The notes: generated from the letters alone by a model not told the origin. A DNA stretch of 64,000 bases from Micromonospora tulbaghiae (GCF_900091605.1 NZ_FMCQ01000011.1:124001-188000), one strand, 5' to 3'; shown: positions 8,429-16,615, counted from the first letter of the stretch. Made by a program: numbers and translations.

Positions 8429-8698
8429 GTGAAGCTTCGACCTGAGATGACAGGTGAGGCGCTGACCCGGCTCAAGCGGGCCCGGGGGCAGCTCAACGCC
8501 GTCATCGAGATGATGGAGAACGGCGAGGACTGCCGCGCCGCGCTGACCCAGCTCGCCGCGGTCTCCAAGGCCATCGACCGGGCCGGCTTCAAGATCATCG
8601 CCTCCGGCATGCGCTACTGCGACGCCGCCCGCCAGGCCGGCGAGGAGCCGGAGATGACCGAGGAGGAGCTGGAGAAGCTCTTCCTGTCCCTCGCCTGA
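8429..8698 (+). CDS. cstR: CstR-like persulfide-sensing repressor (CsoR/RcnR family)
   Basis: This 89-residue all-helical protein has the family core RLKRARGQLNAVIEMMENGEDC and the second Cys in MRYC. The two cysteines are Cys35 and Cys64, 29 apart as in CstR and CsoR. The His that CsoR uses for copper, four residues before the second Cys, is Gly60 here. That points to a sulfane-sulfur sensor and not a copper sensor. GTG at 8429 is chosen because AGGAGG at 8418-8423 is correctly spaced; GTG at 8423 would overlap it. The operator upstream and the downstream sulfur genes support the role: the protein represses until persulfide links its cysteines. Confidence 0.85.
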   Translation: MKLRPEMTGEALTRLKRARGQLNAVIEMMENGEDCRAALTQLAAVSKAIDRAGFKIIASGMRYCDAARQAGEEPEMTEEELEKLFLSLA

Positions 8699-8725
8699 CG
8701 GCGTCCGCTGACCGACTGAGTCCCG

Positions 8726-8751
8726 CCCGGGTCGCGTGATCGCGACGCGGG
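8726..8751 (+). terminator. Hairpin after the repressor gene
   Basis: CCCG plus GTCGCG pairs with CGCGAC plus CGGG around a TGAT loop, with one mismatch. It lies 28 bases after the repressor stop and before the second operator. There is no U-tract, as is usual for actinobacterial terminators, so it may be only a partial terminator between the repressor and the dioxygenase operon. Confidence 0.5.
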
Positions 8752-8796
8752 TGGGTAAACACCTGCCTGGAGACCCCAGGCCGCAGACTGTCCCGC

Positions 8797-8816
8797 ACAT
8801 ACCCCCCGGGGTATGT
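8797..8816. promoter_or_regulatory. CstR-type operator 2 (dioxygenase operon)
   Basis: The sequence ACATACCCCCCGGGGTATGT has nine-base arms around a CC centre, a perfect palindrome apart from that centre. It ends 20 bases before the ATG of the dioxygenase gene, with a GAGAGGA ribosome-binding site between. Its core (TACCCC-N2-GGGGTA) is the same as operator 1, so both promoters are very likely controlled by the adjacent CstR-like protein. Confidence 0.8.
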
Positions 8817-8836
8817 AGGCAATGAGAGGAACCGGC

Positions 8837-10237
8837 ATGACCCTCGACGTGTCCGTCATCGCGACCTCCTCGCTCGGCGACCGCAGCTACCTCGCCTCTG
8901 ACGGCCGGGTCGCGATCGTGGTCGACCCGCAGCGCGACATCGACCGCATCCTGTACCTGGCCGGCGCCGAGGGCGTGCGGATCACCCACGTGGTCGAGAC
9001 GCACATCCACAACGACTACGTCTCCGGCGGCCTGGAACTGGCCCGGATCACCGGCGCGCAGTACCTGGTGGCCGCCGCCGACACGGTCGAGTTCGACCGG
9101 ACCCCGGTGTCCGACGGCGACACCGTGCCGGTGTCGGACACCATGCGGCTGCGGGTGATCGGCACCCCCGGCCACACGTTCCACCACCTGTCGTACGCGA
9201 TCGACGAGGCCACCGACGGCGGCTGGACGCCGGCCGGCGTGTTCACCGGCGGCTCGCTGCTGTTCGGCACCACCGGCCGCACCGACCTGCTCGGCCAGCA
9301 GTACGCCCACGAGCTGGCACACCACCAGCACGCCTCGGCGCGCAAGCTGGCCGACCTGCTGCCCGACGGCGCACAGGTGTGGCCCACGCACGGCTTCGGC
9401 AGCTTCTGCTCGGCCAGCCAGGCCGACGCGCCCGAGTCGACGATCGGCCGGGAGAAGGAGGCCAACCCGGTGCTGCGGCTGGCCGCCGACCAGTTCGTCA
9501 CCGAGACGCTGGCCGGTCTGGACGCCTACCCGGCGTACTACGCCCACATGGGCGTCGCCAACGCCGCCGGTCCGGCCCCGGTCGACCTCACGCCGGTGTC
9601 CCGCGCCGACGCCGGCGAGCTGCGCCGTCGCATCGCCGCCGGTGAGTGGGTGGTCGACCTGCGCCACCGCAAGGCGTACGCGGCCTCGCACCTGGCCGGC
9701 ACCGTCAGCCTCGGCCTGGACGGGCCGATGTCGACGTGGCTCGGCTGGCTGATCGACTGGGGCGTGCCGATCACGTTCCTGGCGCAGACGCCGGAGCAGG
9801 TCGCCGACGCCCAGCGGGAACTGGTCCGCATCGGCATCGACCGTCCGGCCGCCCAGGCCACCGGCGAGCCCGAGCAGTGGACCGCCGACCCGTCGCAGCT
9901 ACGTGAGCTGGCGGTGGCCGACTTCGGCGCGCTCGCCGCCGCGCAGGCCGGGAACACCCCGGCCGGGCTGCCCGAGCCGCAGGTCGTCCTCGACGTGCGG
10001 ATGACCAACGAGTGGAAGGCCGGGCACATCGACGGCGCGGTGCACGTGCCGCTGCCGGACGTGCCGAAGCGGCTCGCCGACATCCCCGCCGGAACGATCT
10101 GGGTGCACTGCGGCTCCGGCTACCGGGCCACCGCCGCCGCGTCCCTGCTCGCCAACGCCGGCCGGGACGTGGTGCTGATCGACGACGCGTACGCGCGGGC
10201 CGAAGAGGCCGGCGTACGCATGGCGCCCACCGCCTGA
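8837..10237 (+). CDS. Persulfide dioxygenase-rhodanese fusion (CstB-like)
   Basis: This 466-residue protein joins a metallo-beta-lactamase-fold dioxygenase (about residues 5-240) to two rhodanese domains. The dioxygenase shows THIHND (His56, His58, Asp60) and TPGHTFHH (His113). The expected metal-ligand Asp of the TGD motif is Gly in VFTGGSLLFG, as far as I recall a feature of a subfamily. The first rhodanese domain (about 250-335) has no Cys and is inactive. The second (about 365-466) has the active loop HCGSGYRA with Cys425. It should oxidise low-molecular-weight persulfides to sulfite or thiosulfate. ATG at 8837 is preferred because GAGAGGA precedes it. Confidence 0.88.
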   Translation: MTLDVSVIATSSLGDRSYLASDGRVAIVVDPQRDIDRILYLAGAEGVRITHVVETHIHNDYVSGGLELARITGAQYLVAAADTVEFDRTPVSDGDTVPVSDTMRLRVIGTPGHTFHHLSYAIDEATDGGWTPAGVFTGGSLLFGTTGRTDLLGQQYAHELAHHQHASARKLADLLPDGAQVWPTHGFGSFCSASQADAPESTIGREKEANPVLRLAADQFVTETLAGLDAYPAYYAHMGVANAAGPAPVDLTPVSRADAGELRRRIAAGEWVVDLRHRKAYAASHLAGTVSLGLDGPMSTWLGWLIDWGVPITFLAQTPEQVADAQRELVRIGIDRPAAQATGEPEQWTADPSQLRELAVADFGALAAAQAGNTPAGLPEPQVVLDVRMTNEWKAGHIDGAVHVPLPDVPKRLADIPAGTIWVHCGSGYRATAAASLLANAGRDVVLIDDAYARAEEAGVRMAPTA

Positions 10238-10252
10238 CCTCTCCCCGAGCGT

Positions 10253-10280
10253 CCGGCCGGCGTGTCCCCACGCCGGCCGG
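10253..10280 (+). terminator. Strong intra-operon hairpin
   Basis: CCGGCCGGCG at 10253-10262 pairs perfectly with CGCCGGCCGG at 10271-10280 around an eight-base spacer. It lies between the dioxygenase and the rhodanese membrane protein genes and has no U-tract. It may lower or process the downstream transcript instead of ending it, since the next genes clearly belong to the same pathway. Confidence 0.55.
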
Positions 10281-10318
10281 CGCCGGACCCTGCCCGAAAA
10301 CAGTCAAGGAGACAGAGC

Positions 10319-10903
10319 ATGACCACGACCACCCCCACCACCATCGACGCGGCGACCCTGCGCGAGCTGATCGCCGCCGGCCGTACGCCCCGGATGCTCG
10401 ACGTGCGCACGCCCGGTGAGTTCGAGGCGGCGCACATCCCCGGCGCGTACAACGTGCCGCTGGACCTGCTCCGGGAGCATCGCGCGGAGCTGCGCGGCCA
10501 CCTGGACGAGGACGTGGTGCTGATCTGCCGCTCCGGCGTCCGGGCGAGCCAGGCTGGCCAGGCGCTCGGCACCGTCGGCCTGCCCAACGTCAAGGTGCTC
10601 GACGGCGGCATGCTGGCCTGGCAGGCCACGAACGCCCCGGTCAACCAGGGCCGGGCCCGGTGGGACCTGGAGCGCCAGGTACGCCTCGTCGCCGGCTCGA
10701 TCGTGCTCGCCGCGATCGTCGCGTCGGTGTTCGTGCCGGGCCTGAAGTGGGTCGCCGCGTTCATCGGCGCGGGTCTCACGTTCGCCGCGCTCACCAACAC
10801 CTGCGCCATGGGCATGCTGCTGAGCAAGCTGCCGTACAACCGCGGTGCGAGCTGCGACCTCGACACGATCGTGGGGCAGTTGCGCGACGGGAGCCGCAGG
10901 TGA
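10319..10903 (+). CDS. Rhodanese domain fused to a DUF2892-like membrane segment
   Basis: This 194-residue protein starts with a rhodanese domain (about residues 8-105) whose active loop CRSGVR carries Cys70. Two hydrophobic helices follow (about 122-160), then CAMGMLLSKLPYNR, as in the YgaP-like inner-membrane rhodaneses with DUF2892. AAGGAGA at 10306-10312 fixes the ATG at 10319. It probably takes sulfane sulfur from persulfides at the membrane. Its stop overlaps the next start as GTGA. Confidence 0.88.
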   Translation: MTTTTPTTIDAATLRELIAAGRTPRMLDVRTPGEFEAAHIPGAYNVPLDLLREHRAELRGHLDEDVVLICRSGVRASQAGQALGTVGLPNVKVLDGGMLAWQATNAPVNQGRARWDLERQVRLVAGSIVLAAIVASVFVPGLKWVAAFIGAGLTFAALTNTCAMGMLLSKLPYNRGASCDLDTIVGQLRDGSRR

Positions 10904-11796
10904 CGACGCTGGCGCTGACGCTGGCCGGCGCGGTGCTGATCGGTGTGACGCTGGGCCTGCTCGGCGGCGGCGGGTCGATCCTCGCCGTGCCGCTGCTGGT
11001 CTACGTCGCCGACCTGCCCGCCAAGGAGGCGATCGCCACCTCGCTGCTCGTCGTCGGCGTGACCAGCGCCGTCGCCGTGCTGCCGCACGCCCGCGCGAAC
11101 CGGGTCCGCTGGCGTACCGGGCTCGTCTTCGGCGTGGCCGGCATGACCGGCGCGTACGCGGGCGGCCGACTGGCCGAGTTCGTCCCGGCGGGCGTCCTGC
11201 TCACCGCGTTCGCCCTGATGATGCTCGCCACCGCGGTCGCGATGCTCCGGGGCCGCCGGTCCGCCGAGGGCCGCCCGGCGCCGTGCGAGCTGCCGATGCT
11301 GCGGGTGATCGTCGACGGTGTGGTGGTCGGTCTGGTCACCGGTCTGGTCGGCGCGGGCGGCGGCTTCCTGGTCGTACCCGCTCTGGCCCTGCTGGGCGGG
11401 TTGCCGATGCCGGTCGCGGTCGGCACCTCGCTGGTCGTCATCGCGATGAAGTCCTTCGCCGGTCTGGCCGGCTACCTGTCCAGCGTGCAGATCCACTGGG
11501 GGCTGGCCGCCGGGGTCACCGCCGCCGCCGTCGTCGGCAGCCTGCTCGGCGGTCGGCTCGCCGGCCGGATCCCGGCCGACCTGCTGCGCCGGGGATTCGG
11601 CTGGTTCGTCGTGGTGATGGGCGTGTTCGTGCTCGCGCAGCAGTTGCCGCCGGTCTGGGGACTCGCCGTGGGAGCGCTTGCCGTGGCCGGTACGGTCACC
11701 TTGGCGGTGTGGGGCCGCCGAAGGAGGGAACACAGTGGACAGCAGCGCCTGGGACAGCCGGTATGCCGACACGCCCGGACTGGTGTGGAGCGCTGA
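10900..11796 (+). CDS. Sulfite/organosulfonate exporter, TauE/SafE family
   Basis: This 298-residue protein has about eight transmembrane segments in two repeats. Each repeat begins with a glycine-rich helix: GLLGGGGSILAVPLLVY near residue 19 and GLVGAGGGFLVVPALALL near residue 150, the TauE/SafE signature. GTG at 10900 overlaps the preceding TGA (GTGA). The context points to export of sulfite made by the dioxygenase-rhodanese protein. Its C-terminus overlaps the following methyltransferase gene by 62 bases, a long overlap for this window. Confidence 0.88.
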   Translation: MTTLALTLAGAVLIGVTLGLLGGGGSILAVPLLVYVADLPAKEAIATSLLVVGVTSAVAVLPHARANRVRWRTGLVFGVAGMTGAYAGGRLAEFVPAGVLLTAFALMMLATAVAMLRGRRSAEGRPAPCELPMLRVIVDGVVVGLVTGLVGAGGGFLVVPALALLGGLPMPVAVGTSLVVIAMKSFAGLAGYLSSVQIHWGLAAGVTAAAVVGSLLGGRLAGRIPADLLRRGFGWFVVVMGVFVLAQQLPPVWGLAVGALAVAGTVTLAVWGRRRREHSGQQRLGQPVCRHARTGVER

Positions 11797-12343
11797 GCCC
11801 AACCGTTTCGTGGTCGAGTCGGTCACCGGGCTGACCCCCGGCTCAGCGCTGGACATCGCCGCCGGCGAGGGACGCAACGCGGTCTGGCTGGCCGGTCAGG
11901 GCTGGCGGGTGAACGCGGTGGACTTCTCCGCGGTGGCCGTGGACCGGGGGCGGGAGCTGGCCGCCGCGCGGGGCGTGACGGTCGACTGGCGGGTGGCGGA
12001 CGTGACCGCGTACCGGCCGGTGCCGAACAGCTACGACCTGGTGCTGATCAGCTACCTGCACCTGACCGCGCCGGCGTTCGCCGGGGTGCTCGCCGCGGCG
12101 AAGTCCGCGCTGCGCCCCGGCGGCACGCTCGTGGTGGTGGGCCACGACCTGGCCAACCTCTCCGGCGGCATCGGCGGCCCGCAGGACCCGGACGTGCTGC
12201 TCACGCCGGAGTCGGTGGTCGACGGGCTGGCCGGGCTGCGTGTGCAGCGGGCCGAGACGGCCCGCCGGCCGGTGCCGGCCACCGACGGCGGCACCGTCGA
12301 CGCGCTGGACACCGTCGTGGTGGCCACCCGCCCCGCCGACTGA
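11735..12343 (+). CDS. SAM-dependent methyltransferase of the sulfur operon
   Basis: This 202-residue class I methyltransferase shows motif I as ALDIAAGEGRNAVWLA at about residues 36-51, then VDFSAVAV and LRPGGTLVVVGHD. It resembles the TehB/thiopurine methyltransferase-like group. AAGGAGG at 11721-11727 and GTG at 11735 lie inside the exporter gene, so the two overlap by 62 bases. Position in a persulfide-regulated operon suggests it might S-methylate sulfide, a persulfide or a related electrophile-stress product. That substrate is my inference; the fold is secure. Confidence 0.83.
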   Translation: MDSSAWDSRYADTPGLVWSAEPNRFVVESVTGLTPGSALDIAAGEGRNAVWLAGQGWRVNAVDFSAVAVDRGRELAAARGVTVDWRVADVTAYRPVPNSYDLVLISYLHLTAPAFAGVLAAAKSALRPGGTLVVVGHDLANLSGGIGGPQDPDVLLTPESVVDGLAGLRVQRAETARRPVPATDGGTVDALDTVVVATRPAD

Positions 12344-12424
12344 CCGCCGTCCGCCGCGGTTCCGCCGGGCCGGGCCGGGACCGGCCGGTAGCATCCGGGG
12401 ACGGATCGGCGGAGAGGACACCGG

Positions 12425-13135
12425 GTGGGCGCGCGTTTCGAGGAACTGGCCTGGCGTGAGACGCCGATCGGCGAGATCAGCCTGCGGCGGCGCCGTGACC
12501 CGGCGCTGGACGCCGAGGTGTACGAGGTGAAGCTCGACGACGAGTACCTCATGTCCAGCGCCTTCCCGGTCGCGGAGATCGAACTGGCCCGGCTCGGGCT
12601 GGCTCCGCTGACCGGTGACGCGCTGGACGTGGTGGTCGGCGGGCTCGGCCTCGGCTACACCGCGCGTACTGCGCTGGAGGATCCGCGGGTGCGGTCGCTG
12701 GTGGTGGTCGAGGCGATCGAGGACGTGATCGACTGGCACCGGCGGGACCTGCTGCCGTTCGCCGCCGGTCTGGCCACCGATCCGCGTACCCGGTTCGTCC
12801 GGGCGGACTTCTTCGCCGCGGTCGCCGGCGGCGGCCTCGACCCCGACGAGCCAGGGCGCCGCTTCCACGCGGTGCTGCTGGACGTGGACCACTCCCCCCG
12901 CCAGGTGCTGCACCCCAGCCACGCCCCGTTCTACACGGTCGACGGGCTGCGCCGGCTGGCCGCGCTGCTGCATCCGGAGGGCGTCTTCGCGCTCTGGTCG
13001 AACGACCCGCCCGACACGGCGTTCCAGCGCACGCTCACCGAGGTGTTCCCCACCTCGGTGGCGCACGTCGTCCGGTTCCCGAACCCGTTGCAGGGGCGGG
13101 AGGCGGCGAACACCGTGTACGTGGCCCGGCACTGA
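12425..13135 (+). CDS. Spermidine synthase-like methyltransferase-fold protein
   Basis: This 236-residue protein has the spermidine synthase-like fold. It shows VVVGGLGLGYTARTAL at about residues 65-80, VVVEAIEDVIDWHRRDLLP in the motif II region, VLLDVDHSP and YTVDGLRRLAALLHPEGVFALWSNDP. It lacks the N-terminal beta domain of true polyamine synthases. Many such proteins in actinobacteria have no known substrate. It follows the sulfur operon by 81 bases with a GGAGAGGA-like site before GTG. Confidence 0.8.
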   Translation: MGARFEELAWRETPIGEISLRRRRDPALDAEVYEVKLDDEYLMSSAFPVAEIELARLGLAPLTGDALDVVVGGLGLGYTARTALEDPRVRSLVVVEAIEDVIDWHRRDLLPFAAGLATDPRTRFVRADFFAAVAGGGLDPDEPGRRFHAVLLDVDHSPRQVLHPSHAPFYTVDGLRRLAALLHPEGVFALWSNDPPDTAFQRTLTEVFPTSVAHVVRFPNPLQGREAANTVYVARH

Positions 13136-13207
13136 TCCACCCGGCGGCGCATGGCCGCCCGACCAGCGGGAAAGCGCACGGCCCACCGTACGACGGGAGG
13201 CTGGGAC

Positions 13208-13387
13208 ATGCGCGCGTTGCTCTGGGTGGTCGGCGTGGTCGCCGGTGTGCTCATCCTGCTCGGGCTGCTGCTGGAAGCGGTCCGCTGGCTCGTCATCATC
13301 GGCGTGATCGCGCTCGCCGCGGTGATCATCTTCGCGATCGTGAAGGGTCGGCAGGTGGTGCATCAGCATTCAACCCGCCGACGCTGA
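13208..13387 (+). CDS. Small two-helix membrane protein
   Basis: This 59-residue protein has two hydrophobic helices (about residues 3-21 and 25-45) and a basic C-terminus ending in HSTRRR. The ATG at 13208 is chosen from GGGAGG at 13196-13201; an upstream start at 13151 has none. No function can be assigned. It lies in the same direction after the spermidine synthase-like gene. Confidence 0.65.
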   Translation: MRALLWVVGVVAGVLILLGLLLEAVRWLVIIGVIALAAVIIFAIVKGRQVVHQHSTRRR

Positions 13388-13413
13388 CCTGCGGAGAGTG
13401 TGACCCACCCGGC

Positions 13414-13433
13414 AACCTACGTAAGCGTAGGTT
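13414..13433. promoter_or_regulatory. Palindromic operator of the acyl-CoA ligase gene
   Basis: AACCTACGTAAGCGTAGGTT has perfect eight-base arms around TAAG. A TAGGCT hexamer at 13449-13454 is a possible -10, so the operator would cover the -35 region of the ligase promoter. Such sites are typical of TetR-family fatty-acid regulators; no regulator gene is adjacent. Confidence 0.65.
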
Positions 13434-13488
13434 ACCCGGCGGTTAAGTTAGGCTGGGGGCGTCATCCGCGCGACGAGGAGTAACGGCG

Positions 13489-15168
13489 ATGGACGCGACC
13501 GCCCAGCGACCCTGGACCCGTAGCTACGCACCCGGCGTGCCGGCCGAGATCGCCGAGCCGGACGGCTCACTCGTCGACCTGCTCACCGAGGCGGCCGGGC
13601 GGTTCGGTCCCCGGGTCGCGCTCGACTTCTACGGCGCCACCACCACGTTCACCGAGCTGGCCGACCAGGTGGCCCGCGCCGCCGAGGCGCTGCGCCGGCT
13701 CGGCGTCGGCCCGGGCGACCGGGTGGCTCTGGTGCTGCCGAACTGCCCGCAGCACGTGGTCGCGTTCTACGCCGTGCTGCGCCTCGGCGCGGTGGTCGTC
13801 GAGCACAACCCGCTCTACACCGCCGACGAGCTGGACCGGCAGCTCACCGACCACGGTGCGACGGTCGCGATCGCGTGGGACAAGATCGCGCCGCTGGTGG
13901 CGGGACGCGGCGCCGTGCGTACCGTGGTGGCGGTCGATCTGACCGCGGCGCTGCCGCGGCTCAAGCGGTGGGCGCTGCGGGTGCCGCTGCCGAAGGTCCG
14001 CGCCGCCCGCGCCGCGATGACCGCCCCCGCGCCCGGCGCGCTGGCCTGGTCGGACCTGGTCGCCGCCGCCGGGCCGCTGCCCGCCGGGCATCCCGCGCCG
14101 GAGGCCGGTGACGTGGCGCTGCTGCAGTACACCGGCGGCACCACCGGCGAGCCCAAGGGCGCCGTGCTGACCCACCGCAACCTGCGCGCCAACGCCGCGC
14201 AGGGCCGGGCCTGGGTGCCGGGCCTGCGCGACGGCGCGGAGACGGTGTACGCGGTGCTGCCGCTGTTCCACGCCTACGGGCTGACGCTCTGCCTCACCTT
14301 CGCCGTGAGCATCGGGGCCACACTGGTGCTGTTCCCCCGCTTCGACGCCGACCAGGTGCTCGACGCGGTCCGCCGCCGCCCGCCGACGTTCCTGCCGGCG
14401 GTGCCGCCGGTCTACGCGAAGCTCGCCACCGCCGCCCGCGAACGCGGCGTCGACCTCACCTCCATCCGGTACGCGCTCTCCGGCGCGATGTCGCTGCCAC
14501 CGGCCACTGTGGAGCTGTGGGAGCAGGTGACCGGCGGCCTGCTGGTCGAGGGGTACGGGATGACCGAGACGTCACCGATCACCGTCGGCAACCCGGTCGC
14601 GCCGACACGCCGCCCCGGCACCGTGGGCGTGCCGTTCCCCTCCACCGACGTGCGCATCGTCGACCCGGAGGACCCGAGCCGCGACCGCGCGCCCGGCGAG
14701 GCCGGTGAGCTGCTGGTCCACGGCCCGCAGGTGTTCTCCGGCTACTGGCACCGGCCCGAGGAGACCGCCAAGGTGCTGCTGCCGGGCGGCTGGATGCGTA
14801 CCGGCGACATCGTCACCATGGACGCCGACGGCTTCGTGACGGTGGTCGACCGGATCAAGGAACTGATCATCACCGGCGGCTTCAACGTCTACCCGTCCGA
14901 GGTGGAGGAGGCGCTGCGCCGCGTTCCCGGCGTACGCGAGGCCGCCGCCGTGGGGATGCCCACCGACGACGGTGAGGAGGTCGTCGCCGCGGTGGTGGTC
15001 GACCCGGCGGTGGCCGGCGACCCGGAGGCGATCCGGACCTCGTGCCGCACCCACCTGGCTGGGTACAAGGTGCCGCGCCGGGTCGTGATCGTCGACGAGC
15101 TGCCGTACTCCCAGATCGGCAAGATCCTGCGCCGCGAGGTCCGCGAACGGCTGCTCGCCGACCGCTGA
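13489..15168 (+). CDS. Long-chain fatty-acid-CoA ligase (AMP-binding)
   Basis: This 559-residue adenylate-forming enzyme activates fatty acids as acyl-CoA. It shows the P-loop YTGGTTGEPKGAVLTHRN at about residues 211-228, the A5 motif GYGMTETSP near 352, TGDIVTMDADGF near 440, the hinge VDRIKELIITGGFNVYPSEVEEAL and the C-terminal Lys in YSQIGKILRRE. Length and motifs match FadD-type ligases. GACGAGGAG precedes the ATG. The palindromic operator upstream suggests induction by fatty acids or acyl-CoA. Confidence 0.93.
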   Translation: MDATAQRPWTRSYAPGVPAEIAEPDGSLVDLLTEAAGRFGPRVALDFYGATTTFTELADQVARAAEALRRLGVGPGDRVALVLPNCPQHVVAFYAVLRLGAVVVEHNPLYTADELDRQLTDHGATVAIAWDKIAPLVAGRGAVRTVVAVDLTAALPRLKRWALRVPLPKVRAARAAMTAPAPGALAWSDLVAAAGPLPAGHPAPEAGDVALLQYTGGTTGEPKGAVLTHRNLRANAAQGRAWVPGLRDGAETVYAVLPLFHAYGLTLCLTFAVSIGATLVLFPRFDADQVLDAVRRRPPTFLPAVPPVYAKLATAARERGVDLTSIRYALSGAMSLPPATVELWEQVTGGLLVEGYGMTETSPITVGNPVAPTRRPGTVGVPFPSTDVRIVDPEDPSRDRAPGEAGELLVHGPQVFSGYWHRPEETAKVLLPGGWMRTGDIVTMDADGFVTVVDRIKELIITGGFNVYPSEVEEALRRVPGVREAAAVGMPTDDGEEVVAAVVVDPAVAGDPEAIRTSCRTHLAGYKVPRRVVIVDELPYSQIGKILRREVRERLLADR

Positions 15169-15216
15169 CGCGGGCCGCCCGTTTGCCGGCGCGGCGGCGG
15201 GGGTAGACGAGAATCC

Positions 15217-15435
15217 ATGGTGGACTCACGGGGCAAGTCAGTCGGTCGTTACCTCATGCGCCTGGTCGGCGGCGTGGCCGTCATCTTCGGCCTGCTCGGC
15301 ATCTTCGCCACGCTCGCCGACGGCAACCTGGTCGGGATCGTGCTCAGCGTCGTGTTCATCGGCGGCGGGGTGTTCCTGCTCAAGCGCTCCGGCCCGGACA
15401 AGCGGGCGGACTCCGTGCCGCGCGCCGCGCGCTGA
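15217..15435 (+). CDS. Small membrane protein
   Basis: This 72-residue protein has two hydrophobic helices (about residues 12-34 and 37-55) and charged ends. TAGACG at 15204-15209 lies seven bases before the ATG, so the transcript may be leaderless. I do not recognise a family. It stands 48 bases after the acyl-CoA ligase and could be co-transcribed. Confidence 0.6.
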   Translation: MVDSRGKSVGRYLMRLVGGVAVIFGLLGIFATLADGNLVGIVLSVVFIGGGVFLLKRSGPDKRADSVPRAAR

Positions 15436-15464
15436 CAGCACCCGGCCACGCCGGTCCGCGCGCA

Positions 15465-15498
15465 GCGCCGGACGTGTCGGTGCGCCGGACGTGTCGGT
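15465..15498. repeat. 17-base tandem duplication
   Basis: The 17-base unit GCGCCGGACGTGTCGGT occurs twice in direct succession at 15465-15481 and 15482-15498. It lies in the short gap upstream of the AlkZ-like gene, ending ten bases before its -10-like hexamer TACGCT. It could be a recent slippage duplication or an activator site. Confidence 0.7.
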
Positions 15499-15519
15499 GC
15501 CGGCGCCTACGCTGTGGCG

Positions 15520-16611
15520 ATGGTCGACAGACGTCAGGTGATGGCCTTCCGCGTGCGCGCCCAGCAGCTCGACCGGGCCGAGGGCTCGCTGGCCGACACC
15601 GCCGTGCTCGACATCGGCGTGCAGGACACCGGCCCCGACGGCGGCCGGTGGGCGCTCGCCGCGCGCGGTGTCGACGTGGCTCCGCTGACCGGCGACGACG
15701 TGGTCATGCTCTGGACCGTACGCGGCGCCCCGCACCTCTACCGCCGCGCCGACGTGGGCGCGGTGGCCGCCGCGGTCGAGCCGTTCTCCGACGCCGACGC
15801 GGGCAAGCGCATCTACGACGCGGCGAAGCCGTTGAAGGCCGCCGGCATCGGCATCCTCGACGCGCTGGACGAGGTGGCCGCGCGGATGCGGGAGGTCGTC
15901 CGCAAGCCGACGGTCAAGGGCGAGGTCTCCGGGCGGCTCGCCGAGGTGATGCCGAAGCCCTACCTGCGGTTCTGCCGGCCGTGCAACGCGACCCACCTCT
16001 ACGAGATGCCGTTCCGGCTGGCCGCCGTACGCGCCGGCCTGGAACTGCGGCTCGACACGTCGCCGCCGGTCCTGGAACGCATCCGCGCCTTCCGTCCGGC
16101 CGCCGCGCCCGGCGACCGGTTCGACCTCGTCCGCGCCTACCTGCGGCTGCTCGGCCCGGCCACCCCGAAGCACGTGGCCGACTACCTCGACGCCCCGGTC
16201 AAGGAGGTCAAGGCCCGCTGGCCGCGCGACACGGTCGAGGTGAGCGTCGACGGCGAGACGCGCTGGCTGCTCGCCGCCGACGAGGCCGCGCTGGCGTCGG
16301 CCGAGACCACGACGACGCGCCTGCTCGGCCCGTTCGACCTGTTCCTCCAGGCGAAGGACCGGGCGACGCTGGTGCCGGACGCGACTCGCGTCAAGGAGCT
16401 GTGGCCGGTACTGGGCCGCCCCGGCGCGGTGCTGGCCGACGGGGAGCTGGCCGGCACGTGGCGGCCCCGCAAGTCCGGCCGGACCTTCACCGTCGCCGTT
16501 CAGCAGTGGCGCAAGCTCACCGGCAGCGCACGCGACGCGGTGGTGGCGGAGGCCGAGCGCCTCGCCGCGTACCGGGGGGTGCCGCTGGCCGGCGTCGACT
16601 TCGCCGGCTGA
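15520..16611 (+). CDS. AlkZ-like winged-helix DNA-binding protein
   Basis: This 363-residue protein belongs to the HTH_42 (DUF1006) family that includes the DNA glycosylases AlkZ and AlkX. Recognisable parts are MLWTVRGAPHLYRRAD at about residues 65-80, PKHVADYLDAP in the winged helix and LLGPFDLFLQAKDRATL near residue 270. The Gln-x-Gln catalytic pair described for AlkZ is not evident; only FLQAKDR is seen. TACGCT at 15508-15513 is six bases before the ATG at 15520, which decides the start over GTG at 15514. It may repair alkylated or crosslinked DNA. Confidence 0.78.
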   Translation: MVDRRQVMAFRVRAQQLDRAEGSLADTAVLDIGVQDTGPDGGRWALAARGVDVAPLTGDDVVMLWTVRGAPHLYRRADVGAVAAAVEPFSDADAGKRIYDAAKPLKAAGIGILDALDEVAARMREVVRKPTVKGEVSGRLAEVMPKPYLRFCRPCNATHLYEMPFRLAAVRAGLELRLDTSPPVLERIRAFRPAAAPGDRFDLVRAYLRLLGPATPKHVADYLDAPVKEVKARWPRDTVEVSVDGETRWLLAADEAALASAETTTTRLLGPFDLFLQAKDRATLVPDATRVKELWPVLGRPGAVLADGELAGTWRPRKSGRTFTVAVQQWRKLTGSARDAVVAEAERLAAYRGVPLAGVDFAG

Positions 16612-16615
16612 CCGT

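Noticed and set aside
8726..8751. Hairpin after cstR as a third operator
   Set aside because: Its arms (CCCG, GTCGCG) do not contain the TACCCC/GGGGTA core shared by the two operators, so a terminator role is preferred.
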